Assembly (NCBI GenBank): GCA_046590205.1
Contig: JBKJTT010000070.1
Location: 1 to 32,241, forward strand
Length of the DNA stretch: 32,241 nt
Source of the DNA: DATDEW01 sp046590205
GTDB taxonomy: Bacteria; Bacteroidota; Ignavibacteria; Palsa-1295
Direction of reading: 5' to 3'
Part shown: in pieces, positions 14,374 through 22,377 of the stretch
Layout: each line of letters starts with the position of its first letter
Numbering within the stretch: position 1 is the stretch's first letter
Made by a program: the position numbers and the translations under genes
The notes under the pieces: generated by a model
Told to the model about the DNA's origin: nothing
Seen by the model: only the letters and a program-made list of their open reading frames with translations
Databases searched by the model: none

Positions 14374-15243
14374 TTATGCTGCTTTCGTTACTAAACTTTT
14401 CAGTAGGATATAGACGTGTTCGGATTTTGAAAGTTTCGGTCTCTTTGATAAGACATCACCGCTTTGTTGGCGAATCTTTCCTATCATTCTGCGTGCTCCG
14501 AATACGACAGCCCTTAATTCAAACCGCAACCGACCACTGACTAATTCCGCAAGCGGTGCCCCGCGGTCTATCATTTCTTCAGTTTTAACGGTTTGATAAA
14601 GAATGAGCTTATTTACGCTCTCGCCACCATGGGCTATCTCTTTCTGTGTTACTCCGAACCTACTGCAGTCTTCTGTGGGGAGGTAATATCTGGTATTACG
14701 CACATCATCTGCGAGGTCTTGTATAAAGTTCAACAACTGTAAGCCCGAACATATCTCATCAGAAAGCGAGATTAGCTCATTATCTTTGTAGCCGAAAAGC
14801 CCGAGGACAAGCTCCCCGACAGGGTCTGCGGAGCGGGCAGTGTACCAACGAAGGTCAGAATATGTTGCAAATTCAACATCTCCCTTCGCATCGAACTCGA
14901 AGGCATCGAGAAGCCGCATGAACAACTCCTTTTCAAAACTGTACTTATGTATAGTTTCAGCCAAAGCGATGAATACAGGGTGGGTAGCAGGTTTGTTATT
15001 ATAGATGTCTTCGAGATGGCTTCGCCAGTTGGCAAGTTTTTCGAGACGTTCGGCGGGTGTCCCGGATGAAGGCAAATCAGCCATATCATCGGCAGTCCGC
15101 ATAAAGGCATAAAGAGCGTAAAAGTGCTTTCTGCTTGCTTTTGGGATGAGGAATGAACCGACAGGAAAGTTCTCATAATGGCTTGTAGCAATGCGTTTGC
15201 AATGCTCGAATGCTTCACTGACGGTCATCTTTGGGCGGTTCAT
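14374..15243 (-). CDS. hpnC: hydroxysqualene synthase-like (HpnC type)
   Basis: 289-residue member of the same squalene/phytoene synthase family. N-terminal HCKRIATSHYENFPVGSFL and RKHFYALYAFMRTADDMAD (first Asp motif), then LQLLNFIQDLADDVRNTRYYLP (second Asp motif), are the HpnC hallmarks; it lacks the NxxRD form seen in HpnD. It would turn presqualene diphosphate into hydroxysqualene. First gene of the long minus-strand operon, it faces the oxidase locus across a 169-bp divergent region. No HpnE-like flavoprotein is in the window. Confidence 0.85.
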   Translation of the reverse strand: MNRPKMTVSEAFEHCKRIATSHYENFPVGSFLIPKASRKHFYALYAFMRTADDMADLPSSGTPAERLEKLANWRSHLEDIYNNKPATHPVFIALAETIHKYSFEKELFMRLLDAFEFDAKGDVEFATYSDLRWYTARSADPVGELVLGLFGYKDNELISLSDEICSGLQLLNFIQDLADDVRNTRYYLPTEDCSRFGVTQKEIAHGGESVNKLILYQTVKTEEMIDRGAPLAELVSGRLRFELRAVVFGARRMIGKIRQQSGDVLSKRPKLSKSEHVYILLKSLVTKAA

Positions 15244-15332
15244 ATCGGCAAAGAACAGTCTTTTTTGTCAATATGTCCTCGAACAAGCAGAAATCAGACG
15301 GGATACGTCCGTCTTTTGTCCCTAAATTTCAT

Positions 15333-15360
15333 TTTGGGGCTGATTTTTTGCGTATTTTTG
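15333..15360 (+). promoter_or_regulatory. candidate promoter of the cupredoxin lipoprotein gene / oxidase locus
   Basis: TATTTTTG (15353-15360) fits TAnnTTTG, with TTTG at 15333-15336 upstream; the 16-nt spacer is shorter than the common 19. It would give a leader of about 45 nt that is A/T rich and without a Shine-Dalgarno before the ATG at 15413. Confidence 0.4.
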
Positions 15361-15412
15361 TAGCCGTTACAATAATAGACACACTATTTTATTTAAATAA
15401 TTTATAACTACG

Positions 15413-16219
15413 ATGTTACGTAAACTTGCATATTTATTATCGTTACTCGCAGTCGTTGCTTTAGTAAGCTGCGGCGGTAAAAAAGACGAAGAAGCTGAAG
15501 ATGAAGAAGATGGTGGTGAGGCAGTAGCTGCTGTCGCTACTGTTGATATGGCTAACGGTGCTATTGTTAGCGGCACGATCACACTTGATGGCTCTGCTCC
15601 GGCAGCAAAGCAGATCAAGATGGATGCAGACCCTGTCTGTAAGTCAGCACATTCAACACCACAAATGGATGATTTCTGGATGGTCAGTGCTGAAGGCGGC
15701 GTAGCAAATGCTTTTGTCTATGTAAAAGATGGTCTTGGCGGGAAAGAATATGCTCCGCTTGTAAATGAAGTAACACTCGACCAAAAAGGTTGTATGTACT
15801 ACCCTCGCGTAGCAGGGGTAACAGTTGGTGCATCTGTCAAGATACACAACAGCGACCAAACACTTCACAACATCCACTCTTTTGCAGAAAAGAACGGACA
15901 GTTCAATGAAGGACAGCCAGCCGGTGCACCAGAAAGCATCAAGAAGGAAGAGTTCTCGAAGCCCGAGATCATGATCCCGATCAAGTGTGACGTTCACGGT
16001 TGGATGAAGACATACGTTGGTGTTCTTAATCACCCATTCCATGCGGTAACAGGTCCTGACGGTAAGTTCGAGATCAAAGGGTTACCTGCAGGTGAATATA
16101 CACTTGCTGTATGGCATGAATCATCAAAGGGTACACCGGCAGGTGTTACTTCGGAGATGAAGGTCACCGTTGCTGCTAAAGAGGCAAAGACGGCTGACAT
16201 GAAAGTGAAGCCCGAGTAA
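15413..16219 (+). CDS. cupredoxin-like lipoprotein with C-terminal carboxypeptidase-regulatory domain
   Basis: 268 residues. Lipoprotein signal with lipobox ALVSC (Cys20), then an acidic linker (DEEAEDEEDGGE) that tethers the protein outside the membrane. The central beta domain carries type-1-copper-like ligands: His in TLHNIHSF and the cluster KCDVHGWM (Cys, His, Met). The C-terminus (PDGKFEIKGLPAGEYTLAVWHE) is a carboxypeptidase-D-regulatory-like fold. It precedes the subunit II gene by 123 bp with a terminator between. Plausible role: periplasmic electron carrier or copper protein serving the oxidase. The ligand set is seen; the redox role is inference. Confidence 0.8.
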   Translation: MLRKLAYLLSLLAVVALVSCGGKKDEEAEDEEDGGEAVAAVATVDMANGAIVSGTITLDGSAPAAKQIKMDADPVCKSAHSTPQMDDFWMVSAEGGVANAFVYVKDGLGGKEYAPLVNEVTLDQKGCMYYPRVAGVTVGASVKIHNSDQTLHNIHSFAEKNGQFNEGQPAGAPESIKKEEFSKPEIMIPIKCDVHGWMKTYVGVLNHPFHAVTGPDGKFEIKGLPAGEYTLAVWHESSKGTPAGVTSEMKVTVAAKEAKTADMKVKPE

Positions 16220-16230
16220 ATTTTCTCTCG

Positions 16231-16262
16231 TATCCCCGCCTTCACAAGCGGGGATACTCTCT
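16231..16262 (+). terminator. rho-independent terminator after the cupredoxin lipoprotein gene
   Basis: Perfect 9-bp GC-rich stem (TATCCCCGC at 16231-16239, GCGGGGATA at 16248-16256) with an 8-nt loop, followed by CTCTCTTTTATT. It separates the lipoprotein gene from the ctaC-to-ctaE run, so part of the message may stop here and the lipoprotein may be made in excess. Confidence 0.82.
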
Positions 16263-16342
16263 TTTATTCTGTGTTGTGTTCACAATTGCTTCTCGAAGTT
16301 GTGATGAAGCGATAGTCAAGTAGAAGTGTAAGTATTGCGGCT

Positions 16343-17107
16343 ATGAAATCAAAACTTTACGTTGTTCTCGGTACGCTTGTCACGCTTGCAGTGTTGATCG
16401 TCCCGTACTTTATTATCCAACTTCCGTCTGTCTCAAAGACGAATACCTACAGCCATTGGTGGCTGCCCGATGCTACGTCAACGTATGCCCCAAAGATCGA
16501 CGGCATGTTCGATTTTATTATGTGGCTTACGATGATCGTCTTTATTCTCGTAGAGTTCGCATTCGTATGGTTCTTGATGAAGTATGCTTATGCACCGGGT
16601 AGAAAAGCAAAGTACTATCACGGCAATAATAAAGTTGAGATTATCTGGACTGCTATTCCTGCTCTTATCCTCGCATTCCTTGCTGTCTTTAGTAATTCAC
16701 TCTGGTCAGAGATACGTTACCCCGAGCAATTCCCAAAGAACGCTGATCAGATACGCATCAAGCCGCGTCAGTTCCAATGGGACATTACGTACCCTGGCGC
16801 AGATAAAAAGTTTGATACAGAAGATGATATTAATACCATCAATCAGTTATTCCTTGTGAATAACGAGCCGGTACAAATATCTCTTCATGCGCAGGATGTT
16901 ATTCATAGCTTCTTTCTTCCGGAGTTTCGCGTCAAGCAGGATGCTGTACCCGGTATGACTTCATCAGTTTGGCTTCAGCCGACAAGAGCAGGGAATTATG
17001 AGATAGCATGTGCCGAGCTATGCGGAGCGCAGCACTATCGTATGAAAGGGTACCTGACCGTCGGAACCCGCGACTCTCTTAATAGCTGGCTTATCAGCCA
17101 ACAGTAA
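16343..17107 (+). CDS. ctaC: cytochrome c oxidase subunit II
   Basis: 254-residue membrane protein carrying the binuclear CuA centre that takes electrons from cytochrome c or a cupredoxin. Hydrophobic segments at about 3-25, 57-81 and 100-119. The CuA ligands are complete: His188 (VIHSFFLPEF), Cys223, Glu225, Cys227, His231 and Met234 (CAELCGAQHYRM). No C-terminal cytochrome c domain, so the enzyme is aa3 rather than caa3 type. An imperfect inverted repeat (CACAA to TTGTG, about 16279-16302) lies upstream. The subunit I gene follows after 27 nt. Confidence 0.96.
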   Translation: MKSKLYVVLGTLVTLAVLIVPYFIIQLPSVSKTNTYSHWWLPDATSTYAPKIDGMFDFIMWLTMIVFILVEFAFVWFLMKYAYAPGRKAKYYHGNNKVEIIWTAIPALILAFLAVFSNSLWSEIRYPEQFPKNADQIRIKPRQFQWDITYPGADKKFDTEDDINTINQLFLVNNEPVQISLHAQDVIHSFFLPEFRVKQDAVPGMTSSVWLQPTRAGNYEIACAELCGAQHYRMKGYLTVGTRDSLNSWLISQQ

Positions 17108-17134
17108 TTTTTGACAAAGGAGAACAAATAAACG

Positions 17135-18988
17135 ATGTCAACAGTAATTTTACCGGCAAAGATTAAACATGCCGATTCACATGGGCATGACGCCCACGGG
17201 CATCATGAGTTAAGTTTTGTCCGCAAGTATCTCTTCTCTACCGATCACAAGATGATTGCGATACAGTTCATGTTCATGAGCTCGTTCTTCTTGCTTGTCG
17301 GCGGCGCACTTGCATTGGTGGTTCGTTTGCAGCTTGGCTTCCCCGACCATCAAGGTACGTTCTATACCTTCTTCGGTGGAGTTTTTGAATTTATCTTCGG
17401 TTCAAAGGCAGTGCCAAAAGGTATCATCACTGATAACTTTTACAACACTGCATTTACGATGCATGCCACGTACATGATCTTCTTTGCAGTCATGCCGTTC
17501 CTGATGGGGACATTTGCGAACTTCCTTATCCCCCTGCAAATTGGTGCAGGTGATATGGCTTTCCCGAAGATCAACATGGCATCGTTCTGGGTTGCATTCC
17601 TTGCAGGTTGCACAATGACTGCAAGCTTCCTTGTCAAAGGTGGTGCTGCTGCAGGTGGCTGGACAGGGTATCCTACACTTTCTGCAATTCCCGGATTTAC
17701 CGGAGTAGAATGGGGGACGAACCTATGGCTGATTGCGCTCTTCTTATCAGGTATGTCCTCGCTTCTGGGCGCGATAAACTACATTACCACAGTTATCAAT
17801 ATGCGCGCACCCGGAATGTCATGGTTCCGTTTGCCACTAACCATTTGGGCTATTTTTGTTACGGCAGTTCTTCTTCTGCTTGCAGTGCCTGTTCTCGGCG
17901 CAGCACTTATGCTTCTTCTTTTTGACCGCACACTACATACAAGTTTCTTTATACCGACGGGGTTGCTTGTTGGTGGTGCGCCTTTGACCGGGCATGCCGG
18001 TGGCGGGCAAGTGCTCCTTTGGCAGCATCTATTCTGGTTCTTTGGGCATCCCGAAGTGTATATTATGATCTTGCCTGCGATGGGTATTGCATCTGATATA
18101 CTTGCGGTCGGAAGCCGAAAGCCGATCTTCGGGTACAAGGCAATGGTACTTGCAATCATTGGTATTGCATTCCTCGGATTTATCGTATGGGGACATCACA
18201 TGTTCCAATCGGGTATGAATCCGATACTCGGCACCACGTTTATGATCTCAACGATGATGATCGCAGTACCTTCTGCGATCAAAGTGTTCAACTGGCTTGG
18301 GACAATATGGGGTGGTAACTTCAAGTTCACCTCAGCATTTCTTTTTGCAATAGCATTCGTTACGATGTTCGTTATTGGTGGGTTGACCGGTATCTTCATG
18401 GCGAACTCACCGGTTGATATCTTCATACATGATACATACTTTATCGTCGGGCATATCCACTATGTGCTCTTCGGCGGCTCTATCTTTGCGATCTTCGGTG
18501 GTATCTATTTCTGGTTTCCAAAGATGTTTGGTCGGATGATGAATGAGAAGTGGGGTAAGATACATTTCTGGATGTCGTTCTTGGCGTTTAATGGTGTATT
18601 CTTCCCGATGCATATTTTAGGTATTGGTGGTATGATGCGTCGTATCTATGATTACACCCAGTACGTCCACCTTGCGCGCTTCAAAGAACTCAATGCGTTC
18701 ATGACTGTCTGCGCATTTATCCTCGGACTCTCAACGCTCATCTTTCTCTTTAATCTTCTCTGGAGTATCTTCAGAGGTAAGAAAGCAGACATTAATCCAT
18801 GGCATGCAAATACGCTTGAGTGGACTGTTGCCAACCCGATCCCACACGGTAACTTTGCAGAGACTCCGAGAGTATTCCGCGGGCCATACGAGTACAGCGC
18901 GCCTGATGCACCGAACGGACAGGATTACTATCCGCAGAATGTGCCTCCTCCTGGATTTGCAGAAGCTTCAACTAACGGAAAACATTAA
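17135..18988 (+). CDS. ctaD: cytochrome c oxidase subunit I (A1 type)
   Basis: 617-residue, 12-helix catalytic subunit that reduces O2 and pumps protons. Low-spin heme a ligands His110 and His442; heme a3 ligand His440 (DTYFIVGHIHYV); CuB ligands His305, His354 and His355 (FFGHPEVY, WGHHMF); Tyr309 for the His-Tyr cross-link. Glu307 in GHPEV marks the A1 subfamily with a D-channel. The N-terminus is His-rich (KHADSHGHDAHGHH), possibly a metal-binding tail. AGGAG at 17118-17122 is a fair Shine-Dalgarno at a rather long distance (12 nt). Confidence 0.98.
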   Translation: MSTVILPAKIKHADSHGHDAHGHHELSFVRKYLFSTDHKMIAIQFMFMSSFFLLVGGALALVVRLQLGFPDHQGTFYTFFGGVFEFIFGSKAVPKGIITDNFYNTAFTMHATYMIFFAVMPFLMGTFANFLIPLQIGAGDMAFPKINMASFWVAFLAGCTMTASFLVKGGAAAGGWTGYPTLSAIPGFTGVEWGTNLWLIALFLSGMSSLLGAINYITTVINMRAPGMSWFRLPLTIWAIFVTAVLLLLAVPVLGAALMLLLFDRTLHTSFFIPTGLLVGGAPLTGHAGGGQVLLWQHLFWFFGHPEVYIMILPAMGIASDILAVGSRKPIFGYKAMVLAIIGIAFLGFIVWGHHMFQSGMNPILGTTFMISTMMIAVPSAIKVFNWLGTIWGGNFKFTSAFLFAIAFVTMFVIGGLTGIFMANSPVDIFIHDTYFIVGHIHYVLFGGSIFAIFGGIYFWFPKMFGRMMNEKWGKIHFWMSFLAFNGVFFPMHILGIGGMMRRIYDYTQYVHLARFKELNAFMTVCAFILGLSTLIFLFNLLWSIFRGKKADINPWHANTLEWTVANPIPHGNFAETPRVFRGPYEYSAPDAPNGQDYYPQNVPPPGFAEASTNGKH

Positions 18989-19038
18989 ATTAGGTTTTGC
19001 AAACTACATGTTTGCTTCGGTAACGCATGAGGTTCTAA

Positions 19039-20040
19039 ATGAAAAGTATTTCAACAAACGGTGAGGTCAGCAAAAGTGTCTGGCTTCACCGTTTTGCTTT
19101 TTTTACGACGTGTTTGACGTTTCCGCTCATCTTTGTCGGCGGACTTGTCAAAAGCCATGAAGCAGGGCTCTCTGTCCCTGACTGGCCGACATCTTATGGC
19201 TATAATATGTTCACCTTTCCATTGCACTGGATGGTTGGCGGTATCTTTTATGAACATGGACATCGGCTATATGCATCTCTTGTTGGTTTTTGTATTCTTG
19301 TTCTTGCACTCTGGATGTGGCGAAGTGAACCACGCAAGTGGGTAAAGAAACTTGGGTGGTACTCGCTCGTTGCAGTATGTGTGCAAGGAGCATTGGGAGG
19401 GTTAACGGTGTATCTGCTTCTTCCAACGTGGAATTCCACCGCTCATGCCGCGCTTGCACAAATTACGTTCTGTCTTACGGTTGCTATGTCAATGGTAACT
19501 CGCAAAGATTGGGATGATAAGGTAGTGAAGGTAGGTGATGAGAGGACGGAAAAACTTCGTAGAGCAACATTTGTTACTGTTGGTGCGATCTTTATTCAAC
19601 TCCTTCTCGGTGCGGTCATGCGTCATGAAGAAGCCGGGCTTGCTATCTCGACCTTCCCGTTAGCCGATGGCAAACTCATCCCTGATTTTACATCTGCTGG
19701 CGTTGCGCTGAATTTTGCACATCGTCTCTGGGCAATGGTCGTCGGTGTACTTATCTGGTGGACAGGTTTGCTTGCTCTTCGAGATGCAAAAAGATTTTCG
19801 TCGTATCGTCGTCCTGCTATTGCAGGGATGGTACTCGTTATTATGCAGATTACCCTTGGCGCAGTTACGATATGGACTGCAAAAGACCCTAACTGGACTT
19901 CATTGCACGTTGTTGGAGGTGCCGCTGTTCTTGCATCGCAATTCATCTTAGCTGTGCGCGTTAGGCATTTTACCAAACCAATTGCCGAGCATAGCGCAGC
20001 ACCAACAAAGATAGAAATTTCAAACATATTGTGGAAGTAG
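19039..20040 (+). CDS. ctaA: heme A synthase
   Basis: 333-residue integral membrane enzyme that oxidises the C8 methyl of heme O to give heme A. Two four-helix halves with paired histidines: first half KSHEAGLSVPDWPTSYG and YEHGHRLYAS (His73, His75), second half RHEEAGLAIS, AHRLWAMVVG and LHVVGGAAVL. The Glu next to the first His (EHGH) is the residue proposed to take part in catalysis. The gene lies 50 nt after ctaD and overlaps ctaB by 10 nt, so the heme pathway is coupled to synthesis of the oxidase it serves. Confidence 0.94.
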   Translation: MKSISTNGEVSKSVWLHRFAFFTTCLTFPLIFVGGLVKSHEAGLSVPDWPTSYGYNMFTFPLHWMVGGIFYEHGHRLYASLVGFCILVLALWMWRSEPRKWVKKLGWYSLVAVCVQGALGGLTVYLLLPTWNSTAHAALAQITFCLTVAMSMVTRKDWDDKVVKVGDERTEKLRRATFVTVGAIFIQLLLGAVMRHEEAGLAISTFPLADGKLIPDFTSAGVALNFAHRLWAMVVGVLIWWTGLLALRDAKRFSSYRRPAIAGMVLVIMQITLGAVTIWTAKDPNWTSLHVVGGAAVLASQFILAVRVRHFTKPIAEHSAAPTKIEISNILWK

Positions 20041-20936
20041 CAGAGAACATACCGACGCAACCAGCAGGGCAAGCAGACGTGAAGTCAATGCTTCGGGATT
20101 TCTATGATCTCTCGAAGCCTGGCATTGGCTTCTACGCGCTGATCACGACGTTCGCCTCGTTCTATATGGCATCGAACGGTCCGCTTGATCTGGTTTTGCT
20201 ATTTCATGTTATCATTGCTACGGCATTCGTCACCGCAGGCGGCGGCGCGCTAAATCAGGTCATCGAGATCAAAGCAGACACGGAAATGAAGCGCACCGAG
20301 AAGCGTCCGCTTCCTGCAGGTAGGGTATCCGCTTCGAACGGACTGATCTTCGGTGTTGTGATGTCAGTCATAGGCGTTGTCTGGCTTCTTCTTGCAGTCA
20401 ATAGTATATCAGCACTGCTTGCAATTGCTACGCTCATTGGATATCTCTTTGTTTATACTCCGCTTAAAAAGTATTCATCACTCTCAACGATTGTGGGTGC
20501 ATTTCCGGGGGCGATACCGATCCTTATAGGTTGGGTTGCAGTGACCGGTTCGATTGATGCTCGCGGCTGGACGCTCTTTGCAATTTTATTCTTGTGGCAG
20601 ATACCCCACTTTCTTGCAATAGCGTGGATGTACCGTAAGGATTACTCGCGAGCGGGTTTCCCGATGATAACGGTCGTTGAACCCGAAGGCATATCTGCTT
20701 CACATCAAACACTGATCTATCTTGTTGCGCTGCTTCCGGTGAGCATCATGCCGACAAAGCTTGGAATGACGGGCATGATCTATGCGTACGGTGCTGTCGC
20801 TCTTTCGCTTGGATTCCTTGTCTCTGGTGTTATGCTTGCATTCAAACGCACTAACGGCGCGGCAAAACAATTGCTTTTTGCTTCGATACTTTATCTGCCG
20901 ATCATCCTTATCCTCATGCTTATCGATAAATTGTAA
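20031..20936 (+). CDS. ctaB: protoheme IX farnesyltransferase (heme O synthase)
   Basis: 301-residue UbiA-family prenyltransferase with about nine helices that adds a farnesyl group to heme B. The Asp-rich motif is GGGALNQVIEIKADTEMKR followed by TEKRPLPAGRVS (Asn75, Asp83, Lys87, Arg88), and the second conserved loop is VYTPLKKYSSLS followed by GAFPGAIPILIGW. The GTG start at 20031 lies inside ctaA (10-nt overlap); a later ATG at 20088 (MLRDFYDLSKPG) would still keep the catalytic core, so the N-terminus is less sure. Confidence 0.95.
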   Translation: MEVAENIPTQPAGQADVKSMLRDFYDLSKPGIGFYALITTFASFYMASNGPLDLVLLFHVIIATAFVTAGGGALNQVIEIKADTEMKRTEKRPLPAGRVSASNGLIFGVVMSVIGVVWLLLAVNSISALLAIATLIGYLFVYTPLKKYSSLSTIVGAFPGAIPILIGWVAVTGSIDARGWTLFAILFLWQIPHFLAIAWMYRKDYSRAGFPMITVVEPEGISASHQTLIYLVALLPVSIMPTKLGMTGMIYAYGAVALSLGFLVSGVMLAFKRTNGAAKQLLFASILYLPIILILMLIDKL

Positions 20937-20937
20937 T

Positions 20938-21081
20938 ATGCAAGAGAACGAACCATTCATTAAAACATCGGTGAACACGCGCTCGAAGAACAAGAAGACG
21001 CTCGTTGTTCTTGTCTCTGTCATTGTTGGTCTTACTGTTTTTGCGCTGCTCTATGCGGCAGTTATTTATCCTTCACTTTAA
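20938..21081 (+). CDS. 47-residue single-helix membrane peptide in the oxidase operon
   Basis: The ATG is one base after the ctaB stop, and the stop is 6 nt before the subunit III start. The product has a polar, basic N-terminus (KTSVNTRSKNKK) and one transmembrane helix (about 22-43, LVVLVSVIVGLTVFALLYAA). It could be a small structural (subunit IV-like) or assembly subunit of the oxidase; size and position are the only support. No named family recognised. Confidence 0.65.
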   Translation: MQENEPFIKTSVNTRSKNKKTLVVLVSVIVGLTVFALLYAAVIYPSL

Positions 21082-21087
21082 ACTACA

Positions 21088-21693
21088 ATGTCAGGCATCA
21101 TATACGAACGACCCGGACTCTTAGACTCTACCCACGATGGTAAAGAGCTTATCAACTCGAAACGTCTTGGCTTTACCCTCTATATTGGTTTGACCGTCAT
21201 GCTTTTCGCAGGGCTATTCGGCGGATGGTTCGTACTTCGCGGCACGAACGAAGAGTGGCCTCCTGCAAATGTACCCGAGATGACGTTTCTGAAAGCACTA
21301 CCGATGACGATAGCGTTACTTCTATGTGTTATCTTCATGAAACTCGCTCGCAAACGTTCTGATCTTCCTGACTATTCCGGTTTTAGAACCTATGTTCTCT
21401 ATAGTCTGCTTGCATCGCTTCTGTTCCTGCTTGCATTTGCTCTTGAGTGGGGACGGCTTATTGGTGCAGGCATCGATATGTCAGGCGTGTATGGTGGGAT
21501 GTATTATGTTATCACAGGTCTATTCATCGCGCACTTTATCGGTGGTGTCTATGCACAGATTCATTTCCTCCGCCCGAAAGCAACAGCGCAGCTTCTCTTA
21601 GAAAAAAATGCAGGATTTGCAAATTCACAAAGTTGGTACTATCTCATGCTTGGGCTATGGGCTGTTATTCTTTGGCTTGTGTATCTTGGGTAG
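21088..21693 (+). CDS. ctaE: cytochrome c oxidase subunit III
   Basis: 201 residues with five predicted transmembrane helices, the length of the shorter bacterial subunit III. Helix 1 follows LGFTLYIGLTVMLFAGLFGG; FALEWGRLI carries the conserved Glu of helix 3; FIAHFIGGVYAQIHFLR carries the His-rich family signature; SWYYLMLGLWAVIL ends the protein. Subunit III stabilises subunit I and bears no cofactor. Last gene of the run; the following 220 bp hold a dispersed repeat. Confidence 0.92.
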   Translation: MSGIIYERPGLLDSTHDGKELINSKRLGFTLYIGLTVMLFAGLFGGWFVLRGTNEEWPPANVPEMTFLKALPMTIALLLCVIFMKLARKRSDLPDYSGFRTYVLYSLLASLLFLLAFALEWGRLIGAGIDMSGVYGGMYYVITGLFIAHFIGGVYAQIHFLRPKATAQLLLEKNAGFANSQSWYYLMLGLWAVILWLVYLG

Positions 21694-21737
21694 TTAGTAG
21701 TCGGTAGTCTTTAGTCGTTAGCAGAGGACAATGTATG

Positions 21738-21850
21738 TGTCATTGCGAGGAGTGGCTTTAGCCCGACGAAGCAATCTCAAATATCGAAGTTAGTCTATTG
21801 TTCACAAGTTTAGATTACTTAGTCACTCCTTTCGGTCGTTTCTCGCAATA
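21738..21850. repeat. palindromic dispersed repeat, copy 2
   Basis: About 113 bp. The left end reads TGTCATTGCGAGGAGTGG and CTTTAGCCCGA as in copy 1 at 9184; the right end (TCACTCCTTTCGGTCGTTT then CTCGCAATA) matches the right end of copy 1 with a few changes and has lost the terminal GACA. The centre differs, as expected for a hairpin element whose loop drifts. It follows the oxidase operon and may act as a transcriptional stop. Confidence 0.78.
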
Positions 21851-21916
21851 GATTGATTTGTTATATCACATTCCCTAATCTTCGTATATTAGTTCATTAA
21901 CTAATAGGCACCTATT

Positions 21917-22357
21917 ATGTCAGTACAATACAAACCAGACGGTTGGCATACCGTAACCCCATATATTTACAATACCAACACTGCCAAGACGATAGATTTT
22001 GCCATCGCAGCATTCGGTGCAATGCTCAAGGATAAACACCTCATGCCTGATGGAAGCGTCATGCATGCGGAGATAACTATCGGCGATTCCATTATCATGT
22101 TGGGTGATGCCCGAGATGGCAAGCCGCCAATGCCGACGATGCTCTATCTCTATGTCGAAGATTGCGACGCAGTTTATGCAAATGCTATGGCAGCCGGCGG
22201 AAAGTCACTTCGCGAACCAATGACAGAGTTCTACGGCGACCGCTCTTCCGGTGTCACCGACCCCTGGGGCAACCAGTGGTGGATAGCAACGCACGTCGAG
22301 GACATATCACCCGAAGAAATGATGAAGCGGGCAGAAGCGGCGGCTGCGGGGAAGTAA
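21917..22357 (+). CDS. VOC (glyoxalase/bleomycin-resistance, PhnB-like) protein
   Basis: 146 residues in two beta-alpha-beta-beta-beta modules: HTVTPYIYNTNTAKTIDFAIAAFGA (module 1), HAEITIGDSIIMLGDA, then MLYLYVEDCDAVYANAMAAGG (module 2) and DRSSGVTDPWGNQWWIATH. The pattern and the DPWGNQW ending are those of PhnB/YciI-like VOC proteins. His and Glu in the modules could bind a divalent metal, but the substrate is unknown. Single gene after a repeat; the next gene begins 20 nt downstream with very different base composition. Confidence 0.85.
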   Translation: MSVQYKPDGWHTVTPYIYNTNTAKTIDFAIAAFGAMLKDKHLMPDGSVMHAEITIGDSIIMLGDARDGKPPMPTMLYLYVEDCDAVYANAMAAGGKSLREPMTEFYGDRSSGVTDPWGNQWWIATHVEDISPEEMMKRAEAAAAGK

Positions 22358-22377
22358 TTATAGCTTTACATAAAATT

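Noticed and set aside
22162..22377. In-frame upstream extension of the AT-rich orphan protein
   Set aside because: It runs through the VOC gene in another frame and encodes Arg-rich shadow sequence; the composition change begins at the ATG at 22378.
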